From positions 588,247 through 652,246 of the forward strand of contig WBMV01005072.1 in NCBI GenBank assembly GCA_013396655.1: a stretch of DNA of 64,000 nucleotides, in the 5' to 3' direction. This DNA comes from Campylorhamphus procurvoides (lineage: Eukaryota > Chordata > Aves > Passeriformes > Dendrocolaptidae). The notes beneath the pieces are model-generated. The model was not told the DNA's origin and searched no databases. It worked only from the letters and a program-made list of their open reading frames with translations. The translations under genes were made by a program, and so were the position numbers. This document shows, piece after piece, positions 26,301 through 36,000 of this stretch (the stretch's first letter is position 1; each line of letters opens with the position of its first letter).

Positions 26301-28061
26301 ATGTCTTCACCACTTTGTTTTTGCAAAGTTGTTTTTGTCTGCTTATGTTTTCTGCATTGAATATTTTAAATAATTGGTCTGCTTTCCAATCTGATTAAAA
26401 TAGTTTATGACTGTTGTTAAAATAAATGCTGAGAGAGATGTATTAGCATAATAATCCTACCCAAACTCAGTTTACAAATCTCTGCATGTTAAGGAATAAA
26501 TATGTATTTATTTTAAAATGAACTTTATTTTAGAGAACACATTGGAAAAGTAATGGTAAGATTTCTTTTTTATTATTATTTCCTTTTTAGGTATTTAATG
26601 CTTTTGGTATAGATGATATGCTTACACTGGCACTGTGCTGTTTATGATGGAAAGGTCAGATCCATATCCAAACTACACTAATATGTATCAATATCTGCCT
26701 TAGGTTGCAGTGGCTTCAAAAGCACTTCCTCAGCTCAAATATGTAGGAAGTCTGTTCATTATTTTAATTTATTATTTGACTCAGTTGAAGTTATTCACTG
26801 AAGAATTTTGATTCTAGTACTGATTACTCTGTGACTTCAAGGGATTATTTTTTCAGCTGAAACACTGTCTGAACTCTGCACACTGATCAGGTCTCAGCTG
26901 AGCGAACAGTTTCCAATGCAGATGATGCATGAATAAGGCAGTGTAATGAATATGCTATGAGAAAACACAGCTGTATTTGTTGTTAAATTGGTGAGAAAGT
27001 GATAGATCTAAAAGGGTTAATGTTGGTTATCTGGTTAGTCTTATCTTTCTCTGTAAAACATAAAGGTTTGTTTGGAATTTGTTTTCCAGAACCATTTTTT
27101 GAAAGGAGAGCTGAGGGAATCTTGTGGGTTTGGGGAAGTCATACTGCAGTGAGGTGCTAGGCTGCCTGTAAAGACTCGAACAAGATTTTTAAAAAAACAA
27201 ACCCCAAACCAATGTCCAGTGTTCAAAAGGGGTAAGAAAATGACACACATATGGTATTACAAGTATTTTTACTCTTTTCATTCTTGTGCAATCTAAACTA
27301 GGTATGAATATTAGAATCTTTTGAAAAAATCTCCTTATTTATTTTAACATCTGTGTTTCTCTGAAGAGACAGGTTGAAAACCAATGCCTAGAAATCAGGA
27401 ACAACCAGAATAAGTCTTACCTCAGTGCTAAAAGATGTTATGAAACACTGTTCATTCACTGTACCCCTCCTTTCTCTCCTTCAAAACTGTCAGTTTCATA
27501 GATGTTATCTTCTTTTACAGGCTTTCAAATAATCAGTGAGATGTTTGGAAAAATTTGCCAGTAGGTAGTGCTGCCAGTGCCTATTAGACACCATTTAAAG
27601 GTGTTCCACTGTTTAGGGTCATCTGTCCAATGAAATGAAGGGATTTTTTTGGTTTGTTTTGCTGTCTTTGGGTTTTTTTAAAATATATATACATATATAA
27701 AATTTACATCTGGAAAATCAAACTGAAGTCTTGGAATTCCTGATGGCTGTGAAAGCCTGGCAGCATAGCTCTGTGTAAACAGGCATATCTTTTCACACAT
27801 GAAAGGCCAGGGAGCCTTGTAGCTGCAGTGGTGATAATGCAAAAGTGTGGTGTGAGATGTGCATTGGAAAAACATTAGGCTGTCAGAGGTTGGTATTCCC
27901 ATAGATTGATGAATGTACTCTGAAATCAGATAGTGTAACTGATATGCTCACTTTTTAGCTTGAAAACAAGATTTGGAGGTCCATATCTATTTTATGAAAA
28001 ATGTTCCCCCCCCTTTTTTTTGTAAAACAAATAAACACAAACATATTTACATATTCCTTTG

Positions 28062-28067
28062 TTTATT
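28062..28067 (-). terminator. Poly(A) signal of the interferon gene
   Basis: AATAAA on the minus strand lies about 166 bases after the stop codon at 28,233-28,235. It is the first canonical signal seen downstream, so it is the best candidate for the 3' end of the transcript. Confidence 0.5.
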
Positions 28068-28232
28068 TTTTTAAAAAGGCTTAAGCTTTTATGGTAGTTT
28101 AGAAAAATATCTGGGCAAAAATAAGTTAATCTATTTATAATCTGAAATACGAACTATGTTTGCTTCCTCCTTTAATTTTTAGATCTTGGCATGATACTAT
28201 ATCCTCAAAGTATATGGTGGAAACTGCCATTG

Positions 28233-28331
28233 CTAATGTGTTGCTCTTCTCTTGAAGGAGTGGTTTTCAATTCTTTGCAGTAACTCTCTGGACTGCGCAT
28301 GGATCTCTTGCCAAGTGCAGTGGTCATTTGA
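28233..28331 (-). CDS. Interferon coding exon 5: C-terminal helix and stop
   Basis: 99 bases including TAG. The acceptor is TTTTCTTCAG. It begins Ser-Asn-Asp-His-Cys149-Thr-Trp-Gln-Glu-Ile, the interferon signature, and continues with a helix Ser-Arg-Glu-Leu-Leu-Gln-Arg-Ile. It ends with a basic tail Lys-Arg-Arg-Ala-Thr-His. Asn167-His-Ser is a glycosylation sequon. Confidence 0.88.
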   Translation of the reverse strand, partial: SNDHCTWQEIHAQSRELLQRIENHSFKRRATH

Positions 28332-31300
28332 CTGAAGAAAAGATTAAGAAGTGTTTATCAACTGTTTTGTGAAAATGACATCCAATATTATGGCAAGCAA
28401 AATGTGAATTGAGAATAAGCATATAATTATTTATTTAAAAGAAATTTAAGGAAAAAGATTACTTTTAGGAAATCTAACTAAATTACAAATGTTCTTTGGT
28501 ATATATAATGATCATTTCCATCATCATATGCATGGCTGATCCTGAACCATGTGAGCTAAAGTTTTTCCCAAAAGGCATAGACTTTAATGGGTTTTGGTGC
28601 TGAACTAAGATTAAATGTTTTTTTAAAATGATACAATGGCCCTGAAATAAATGTGGACCAAAAGATTTTGTGTGAGCGAAAGTTTGCAGTGTGTGATAAT
28701 GTGGCTCAATCTCACAGGTTTGTAGATCTTTGATCAGCAGTGGGACTGCTTCTATAAGAAGTGGCTCTTTACAATCGTTAAATTGAGCTGGAAGTAAAGA
28801 AACACCCTACTTACCTTGGCCACAAATGTATCCATTTTTTTGAAGCAGTCTTTCACTGTAGATTCATGGATAATGTTAAGTGTGGGCTTGAGCTGTTATT
28901 TTAATGAAAAAGAAAAGAAACTCTTAGTTTGAACAGTGACAAGTAAATTAAAGTTCAAAACCTGCCCTCTGATAGACATGGTCATTGACTGAGAGTGTTC
29001 TGCTGCCATATACAAGCCTGCAAAATGTGTTAATGCTAAAGGTAGTGTAGCACACGCTGTGTCTACAGAGAGGTCAAGGAAAGATTATATCAATGGTCAA
29101 GGCAAAGTAAGAGCCTGTGGATTTTTTTGTTCTGTGACAATACTGGTCTTTGAAGGAAACAGATTTCAGAATAACTAGTGGTCATTGACATGCAATGTTA
29201 TGGATGTACTGATGTGACTATGTTCAATCATGAAAAATTATTACTGATATATGTATCAAGATTAAGCACTAGTTATTGCCCATTGTTGTACACATCTAGT
29301 CCTAGGGCCTGGCCTCTTCAGAAGCAGCAGTACAGATTTTTCAGTTCACTGCTTATATGATGCTCCTGCCCAGGCAATGTCCAGTCATGGAAACCTCTCT
29401 CCCCTGTAGAACTACAGTGGGTTCCCTCCCCGGGCAGCACAGGATATAGTAGGGTTTACATTTATACGCCCAGGTTTGTTAGCAAATCTGGTGCCTGGCG
29501 CAGTCATTAGTTGCAAGGGAAGCAAATCTGAGTAAATCTGAGGCTTTGTAATCTGTAAATAGTTCTTAAGCTGACCCCAACTGAATTAACTATATGTGCA
29601 TATGTTTAAGCAGTTTATTCAGCTGAAATAGGCTGAATGCAGACCTAATATTTTCCTACAATGTTTTGCCTACAATTTGCATGTAATTTTTTATGTTAGC
29701 TTGTCTTGACAGAAGTTGTAAGTACTTGAAGAAAAGCACATGAAATTCATATTCAGTGAGAATCGTAAGTACTTCTGTTTAGAACTAATGCAGTCTTTAA
29801 GGAGAAGCAAGTTAAATACTAGCTTTTTAGGCATCACATCTCAAAATTAGCCCATAAATACAATGTGTGAATTTAAAATTGCCTGTATCAAACAGGTCAG
29901 TAAAATGGCTGAAAGATGCATGTCACTGCTTGCAGACAGATGTTTTAGGTATCATTATTTGAAAGTGTAGTTTTCTATTGTATTTTCAGCATGCATATTA
30001 TCAGTTTTATTCACCATGAATATCTGACTTAAATGTCATACAGTGTAAATAAAAAAAATTATACTTACACAAGTCTTGAGCTGAGCATGAACCTCATACA
30101 TTCCTCTTAGGAAAGTGGTCTTATCTTGAAAAGGAGTGTCTGCTCTCTTGAAAAACTGAGCAATTTCATGCACTATGTGAACAATGGCTGCATTATCATA
30201 TTTAACCTGTGATGACAAAAAAATTATAGACAAGTTCAGTTTCTGAAATTTGCACTTAAACATCAGTTAATTTTTCAAGTGCCTGAGTCTTGTTGTCATA
30301 AGTTCTTAAACAATTTTCAGCACTTTCTGTTGCTTTTCTGAATTTTTAGTACAAAACATTATAGCTAGTAATATGCATTGCAAAGATGATATTTATTTGA
30401 AAATCTGGAATTGCATGTTCAATTTCTAGTTGCAATTCATAAGTTGCTTCAGTTCCAGTTGCTTTCGTGAGGTGGGCCCCTATTTTGTAATGTAAATATA
30501 GGTTGCATTTTTGGGCTGCATTTATATGCTTAGATATGTACAATGTGAGAGTAACAGTCAATAAAGGGACAAGAGTCAAGCACAGATCTTTTGAATTCAG
30601 ACCCAGGACAGCAGACTGCAAGTCTTTTTTCCCAAGCCCAGTCCTTATCTGGTGAAGGGGAGCTCCCTCTACCTCAGAGAAGATGAAGTTCAGGAGAGGC
30701 TGATATTGCTGTCTGGAAGCTCCATTGCAGAGATGAGCTGGAAGCAAGCTAAACGAATTGCTGGGCTGCAGAACCACACTCTCAACCAGTACCTTCTTAC
30801 TTTGTGGCATTGCAGACCTCAACTGAAGATGAACTGTGCATATCAAGTGCACACATGTGCTGAGTAGTACATAAAGTCACTCCTGCGCTGCCTTTATGGG
30901 GTCTGCTTCTGACTGAAACTGAGGTGGTCATGCTGTTATGGTAGCTTTTGTGCTCCCAGATTGATCCCAATTAATCTTTGCCTTTAAACAGCCAGACTAG
31001 CAAGAAAACATCTAACATTTTTCTTGTAAAATTGGCATCATGACTTAAATAATAGGAAAAGGGAAAAAATGGTGATTTCCATGAAAAGCCTCTCAGGGTA
31101 AAGAATTTGCACTGAAAAGTCAACAGGCAGATTTATCATTTAAACCTGTAATACAGTATGGCATAATTCTAATGCAGAAGTCTCATGAAAAGCTCTATAG
31201 GCTGTGTGAGGTAGAGCTGCTATAATGAGATAATGTCAAGTACATATATTTCTCTACTTACTGCTTTCAACATCTGCTCCGGGAAACACAAATCTTCATT

Positions 31301-32245
31301 GCTCACTTCCTCACACTCCAAAGAAAAGCTTCGTTTGTTCTTAAAGAAAACATCAGTGTAGAAACTTTAAGCATGTGCAAAACCAGGTTTACTATGGAAA
31401 CAATTCGTAGAAGAGCCACTTTTCAGTTGGCCTCTTAACAATGAATAGTGTGACTGCATTGACAGAAGACACTATATCTCATGAGTTTCTGTGAAGGTTC
31501 ATTTGCATACCTGTTCCTAAGCCCATCTAAAATGAAAACAAAAATAGCTGCTTGTTACCTGTTCCACCTTTTCTCAAATTTTCCAGGGATCCCAGTATGT
31601 ACAGTGTTGAGGAAAAGGCAGGCTACAAAAGAAGCCAAATTAGGAAAGGAAACTTGCTTTCCATATAGCTGATTTAAAAAACACCTTCAGAGAGTGTTTG
31701 TACCAAAAACCTTATGAGTCTGGATGTCCTTTCCTTTTGGTAGTGTTGTGGCATGGTAAAGGCAATTATGGTGTTATGGTTTCAGGTGGTGCCAATTAGC
31801 AGGAATCCCAGATGACTCTGTGCTCTAAAATATGTGAGGTTCCGTGTAGAGGATGTGGAGCTCTTCTTGGGAAGACACAAAAAAAGTCATATATTCAACA
31901 GGATGAGTGTGAATTAAAAAAATAAAATCTAAAGTTAAGATTTTGGGCTCTGTAGAGAAGGGACATCTGACTCATAACCTCTTAACTGTGAAAAAAAATA
32001 TTGTAATTGGGCAATTATTGTACATTTGAGAATTCCTTACACCTAAACAGAAAAAAGATGGAAAATGACATCTATCAATTGTGACAGTATTTTACACTTT
32101 GACTTACCAGTTTCTCAAGCTCCTGTAGAAGTTCACTCCACTGCACACTTTCGAAGCACCAGCGACTGTTGCGCTGGTGGTTGCCCAAGGATGTAGCAAT
32201 AAGGCAGACAGTAAAGAAGAAGAAGCAGCTCCCAGGGCAATACAT
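28233..32245 (-). CDS. Intron-containing type I interferon (avian interferon kappa-like), complete gene
   Basis: A secreted antiviral cytokine expected to bind the IFNAR1/IFNAR2 receptor and induce JAK-STAT-driven antiviral genes. Five coding exons (32245-32108, 31339-31262, 30206-30069, 28892-28815, 28331-28233) join to 176 codons plus TAG. Every intron has GT and AG ends and is phase 0. Residues 1-21 form a signal peptide with a Phe-rich core; cleavage is likely near Gly21. Cysteines at 30, 55, 118 and 149 fit the two type I interferon disulfides. Cys64 and Cys134 are extra. Cys149-Thr-Trp followed by Glu153 and a basic C-terminal helix matches the last-helix signature ([CY]-[AT]-W). 'Tyr-Glu-Val-His-Ala-Gln-Leu-Lys-Thr-Cys' fits the helix D region. 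One N-glycosylation sequon is at Asn167. Type III interferon also has five phase-0 exons but lacks the CxW signature. The closest group known to me is the avian IFN-kappa-like genes; the exact name is not certain, so no symbol is given. Confidence 0.88.
28815..28892 (-). CDS. Interferon coding exon 4: DE loop and helix E
   Basis: 78 bases, 26 codons, phase 0. The acceptor is AAAATAACAG and the donor AAG|GTAAGT. It encodes a short loop starting Leu-Lys-Pro, then a helix with Cys134-Phe-Lys-Lys-Met-Asp and Phe-Val-Ala-Lys. This corresponds to the 'Tyr-Phe-x-Arg-Ile' helix of type I interferons, with Cys-Phe in place of Tyr-Phe. Confidence 0.85.
30069..30206 (-). CDS. Interferon coding exon 3: helices B to D
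   Basis: 138 bases, 46 codons, phase 0. The acceptor is CATCACAG and the donor TGT|GTAAGT. It encodes an alternating hydrophobic helix (Ile-Val-His-Ile-Val-His-Glu-Ile-Ala-Gln-Phe-Phe), a polar loop, and a second helix ending His-Ala-Gln-Leu-Lys-Thr-Cys118. The last residue is placed like the Cys that bonds the N-terminal Cys in type I interferons. Confidence 0.87.
30346..30867. other. Unidentified open stretch inside interferon intron 2
   Basis: Intron 2 contains the longest open frame of the window on the minus strand (30346-30852, 168 codons), overlapped by a plus-strand frame (30652-30867, 71 codons). The plus frame has a coding-like composition (Glu-Asp-Glu-Val-Gln-Glu-Arg-Leu-Ile-Leu-Leu-Ser-Gly). 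Neither matches a family I know. The plus frame could be the remains of a retrocopy. The minus frame is more likely its shadow or chance. Confidence 0.2.
31262..31339 (-). CDS. Interferon coding exon 2: AB loop
   Basis: 78 bases, 26 codons, phase 0 at both ends. The acceptor is TTTTCTTTAAG and the donor GCA|GTAAGT. The exon encodes a Glu/Asp-rich loop with Cys55 and Cys64, and ends Phe-Pro-Glu-Gln-Met-Leu-Lys-Ala. The Phe-Pro-x-x-(Met/Leu) motif is a familiar type I interferon landmark before helix B. Confidence 0.85.
32108..32245 (-). CDS. Interferon coding exon 1: signal peptide and helix A start
   Basis: 138 bases, 46 codons. The ATG at 32,245 opens a signal peptide with four consecutive Phe and a Val-Cys-Leu-Ile-Ala core, ending Ser-Leu-Gly. 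The mature part has Cys30 and an amphipathic stretch Glu-Leu-Leu-Gln-Glu-Leu-Glu-Lys-Leu, as expected for helix A. The donor is CTG|GTAAGT. The sequence just 5' of the ATG (acceptor TTCCAG at 32,260-32,255, then nine bases) shows that the exon begins at 32,254 and is preceded by a non-coding exon. Confidence 0.88.
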
Positions 32246-32905
32246 AGTCTAGTTCTGGAACCAGAAAAAGAAGACAGAAGGCTTAATAGAAAAAGGTGGT
32301 TTTACAGTTTTTTTAACTCTCACAAGCATAGCTGCTCATTTGCTCCTGTTTCTTCACATTTGCTCTGTATTTGCTGTTGTGCTGTGTTAGGCCTAACGAG
32401 TTCAGATTTTATGGTGGAACATTTAAAATTTAAATGCATTTCTCCAATGTATAAAGAGAAAAAAATTGTATAAGAAAACCTTTCTTATACTATTCGTGTA
32501 ACATGTAAGGAGTTGCATGTGTATTTTCCTTTTTTAAGTCCTATTCTGTTTTTCTGAAATACTTATTTTCTCTTATACTTCCGTATGAATAAACAAACAG
32601 TATCTAGAAAACTGCCATTATTTGCTGTAAAAAGTTTGACTAAATGCAAACTATTGCCTACTAATAATGAATTAAAAGTTAGATTTTTTTTCCCACAGGA
32701 GTTTGCTATGTACTAGCCTGTGACCTTGTCAGCTGTAACTTGTAACATGTTTTAAAGCAGTTGCTTCTAAATGTAAAGTTGTGTTTTAGTCTCATTTGTT
32801 TTCTTAAACTCATTTTATGTTCCAGTAGAAAAGCAAAAAGGAAAAGATGAAATGAGTAAAATAATCTCAGCTACAAAAATGAGTAAGAAAACCAAAGAAG
32901 CCTAC

Positions 32906-32965
32906 CTTGTGGATAGTAGTCTGCTTTTGGTCGTGCACTTCTGCAGGGCTCCTGAGGTACCATTC
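32906..32965 (-). other. Probable non-coding first exon (5' UTR) of the interferon gene
   Basis: The first coding exon is preceded by a good acceptor (AG at 32,256-32,255), so an upstream exon is needed. The best donor upstream is CACAAG|GTAGGC at 32,906-32,905, about 60 bases downstream of a TATA-like box. The exon contains an ATG at 32,963-32,961 that is out of frame with the interferon start. The transcription start is inferred at about 32,962-32,968, so this ATG may or may not be in the mRNA. Confidence 0.5.
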
Positions 32966-32983
32966 TGTCTGCTCTCTGAGTCC

Positions 32984-32993
32984 TTTTTAAATA
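32984..32993 (-). promoter_or_regulatory. TATA-like box of the interferon gene
   Basis: TATTTAAAAA on the minus strand lies about 25-30 bases upstream of the expected start of the 5' UTR exon. It is embedded in unique sequence without CpG enrichment, as expected for an inducible cytokine promoter. The assignment rests on position and motif only. Confidence 0.5.
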
Positions 32994-33037
32994 CTCTTCT
33001 CCCACTTCTGTGACCACCTCTTCTCAGTAGATGATGC

Positions 33038-33058
33038 AGAATGAAACTTATCTTCTTT
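33038..33058. promoter_or_regulatory. ISRE/IRF-like half sites upstream of the interferon TATA box
   Basis: About 50-70 bases upstream of the TATA-like box the plus strand reads AGAATGAAACT (33,038-33,048), close to an interferon-stimulated response element but one base short in the spacer. A second GAAA half site in the opposite orientation lies within the next 10 bases. IRF control would fit an interferon, but short AT-rich motifs occur by chance. Confidence 0.25.
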
Positions 33059-33059
33059 C

Positions 33060-36000
33060 AGTATTCCATCCTTCCAGGTGTGCTGATTTCCAGGCAATAG
33101 AGAGGCTGTATGTGGGTGGCATAGAGGCCACGTTTTGAAGTTTTTGTTTAAATAGAAAAAATCTAAATGACTAAAATCTGTAGAACAAAATGCTGTATTT
33201 TACAACTTTATTGTTAACAGTTTGTAAGTATTCACATGCAGGTGATAAAATACATAGCACACTGATCTCCCATATGAACAGTATGATTTTTGTATTTACA
33301 ATATGAATGTAGAATTTTGTGTAACTTACTCCATGTGATTTATACTTGTGTAATTCATATTGAACAGTAAAAAGTTTAATGATACTCATTCTGTGTTAAC
33401 TTCTAACTTTATAGTTCTGTAATTATTATATTTACTTTCAAATGTAAAAATACAAAATCATATGCAGACACATATATGTACATGTTGCACACATGTTAAT
33501 TACACAAGTTGTGCCAAGTACAATGAAATAATCTGCGTAAGTTTTTATTTGACTGTATATTGGAGGTATTAGAGAGAATTAACTTCCAAGAGAGCTAATC
33601 TCTACAAAATCAGAAAATGTAGTAGTAGTAATAATAAAACCAGATTTTCATTAAATTTTCTCCCTGGAAATTTTAAATCCCATTAACACTCAAAGCAGCT
33701 CTAGCATCCAGCTATACTGTTCTTGGTATTTCATACCTGTCTGAGACCTTTCATCGTACTGCCTAAAGTTTCTCTGTAATAGTTTGGCCAAATGTTAAGA
33801 ACTATGTCACTTGAAGACAGAAGGGGTTTTGCACCAGGTTTTTAAATCTCTTGTTATATGGATTGGCTTGTCATTCTGAAAGCCCTTGGGTACCTAACAT
33901 CCAGCTTCTGGAAAGCTCATTAAGATCATATTTGTATCTTTCATTTGTAACTTTGTCAGCTTGCTCCTTTTCAGAACACCTGCCCATCTTTAATATTTTT
34001 ACTTTACTAATGCCAGCAGATGATAATTCTCTGTGCCATTCATTAATTTTCAGGAATTGTAATAAGAAACTTAATATCTGAAATTAAGGGCAATTTTTGC
34101 CACCTGTCTGAGAATAAGTAGCTAGATGGGTGTGGTAAAAAAGGCCGCGTCTTGCCTGGGAGATGTGTCATGAACATCTTTTCAGCAGTAGGTTCTGGAT
34201 ACAGGACTTGAATTTACCATAAGATAAACATGCAGCCACCAGGGCAGGGTAAATTGAGGGTACCTCTGTCTTAGCATAATGCTGTGTCAGGATTGAATAG
34301 AGGGCAGTGGTAACAGGGCAAAGTGGGCATCAGTGGAGGAAGCTGGAACATTTTCAGACTCGGTTGCCCATTTCAGTCTGATCATACCTTTCAGTGTGAG
34401 CCACTTTACTATCTAACTTGTTGCTACACACGTGGACCTAAATCTTAGGGATTCATTTACATTCAGTTGTGTTGAGTGACAGCTTGATTCAACATCAGTA
34501 AAAATTGGAAAGTATATGTTGTATACTACACCTTCAATGACTTCCAATAGGAAAAATTCAAAGAGGTATTTTGTGGGAGGAGGAGAGTTGCATGAACAGT
34601 GCCTACCTTCCTTGTCTTTGTCTTCTCATTTCTTCCTTTCCTCTTTGTGACTTCTTGAGAGATCAAGAATACAGAATAGATGATGTGCAATGATTGCTTT
34701 GTAGTATCTTGTGACTATATCATAACTATTCTTTCAATGATTTTATTGTACCTACAATAAAATTTGGTTGGAGCACTTTGGGAAGTGTATTCAGGGAAGG
34801 AGTGCAGTGTGGCTACAGCTGAAACACATCAGATTTCTTTCTGTAATGTTTGACAGTGGGGGTTCTTTCTCAGAAGGCTGATCAGATAACCATATTGTGA
34901 GCCTACAGTTTACCTCTGTGAATGTTTGTATTAATTTGTCTGACATTGCAATGCAAATATGTTCTTTTGAAGAAAACCACAAAAAATAGAGAGGAAACAA
35001 TTTTTATTTATGTTTTCTTTTTAGCTGTGAAAATAATCTTATTTGGACCTACAAATCTTTCAATATAAGATTTTTTAAAAAGTGTATTTCCCTTTAAATT
35101 TAGACTATCTTAACAGCATAAATAGTACCTGAGTGTTATTAGAGTGATAGATTTTTCTTGGTCTGAAAGGTGACTGACAAATGTCTGTTTAAAAATTTGC
35201 CACTTCATTTTTTCCATCCTGCTTAGGTTTCAATATTAGGCTTCACACATCAGGACAATTTCGTTTCCTTTTGTGCACTGGCACTCCATGAGTAAGCAGA
35301 ACTGGCATCTGAAATGCTTTAGCTTTTTTATTTAATGTTGTCTTCCTCCATTGTGGTTTTTCCTTTCATAAGATTCTTAGCAGTGATGTGGTAAAACTTT
35401 TGTCCTGCTTTTGTTCTTTCTAATTAAAACATTCACAAACCAGCAAAAAGACTTGTAAGAGAATTAACTAATGAAAAATATTTCACAGAATATTTATTGA
35501 TCATAAGAACCACAGTCTCTATTGTGTTTTGGCCTCTTTCTGCTGGTTTGACAGAGGAAACAGCAGCTTATTTTCTAAAAATGACGTAACTGAATACGGT
35601 CTGTATGTCTCAGGAACTATAAAAATTCCTCTTGCTAGAGGATCCCATCCTGTTTGGCACTGTGTGGGAGAAGTGTTTCTGCTCCACCCCACCCCTTTTT
35701 TTCAGCTTTGTTTGAAAAGGCACACCTGGCTGTGTGAAACATATCTGCAGAAAGTGAAAGTGGCATCTGAGAGAAAGTAATTTCCTGCTCTTCAGGAAGA
35801 GGAATCAAAAAATCTTGGAAATTAAATATCTAACCTCTCTACTTGGAATTTCAAGATAAAGTCCTGTAAATGAAAGATGTCATCATAGCTCTCAAAAAAA
35901 ATTTGCTTTCACTAGTTCAAGAAGATGGATAGAAATAAAAATTATTAACCTTTGTTAGGCCTCATATAAGTGTAAGTTATAAATCATCTTTAAGGCAACA

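Larger units (their letters stand above)
16801..28061. other. Intergenic DNA downstream of the interferon gene
   Basis: AT-rich sequence with scattered short open frames and no recognised exon. It holds a three-copy tandem repeat (18,012-18,073), a TCTAA-type short repeat (about 17,792-17,818), CR1 fragments (21,240-21,360 and 23,075-23,335), a G/T-rich tract (about 18,865-18,945) and A-rich tracts (about 19,600-19,680). Confidence 0.6.

Noticed and set aside
28233..32245. Reading the five-exon gene as type III interferon (lambda), interferon gamma or an IL-10 family cytokine
   Set aside because: The exon number and phases fit lambda and IL-10 relatives too, but the Cys-Thr-Trp plus Glu last-helix signature and the cysteine order fit type I. 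Interferon gamma has four exons and no such signature.
32177..32473. 98-codon plus-strand open frame
   Set aside because: It is antisense to the first interferon exon and its leader intron, and shows no protein features of its own.
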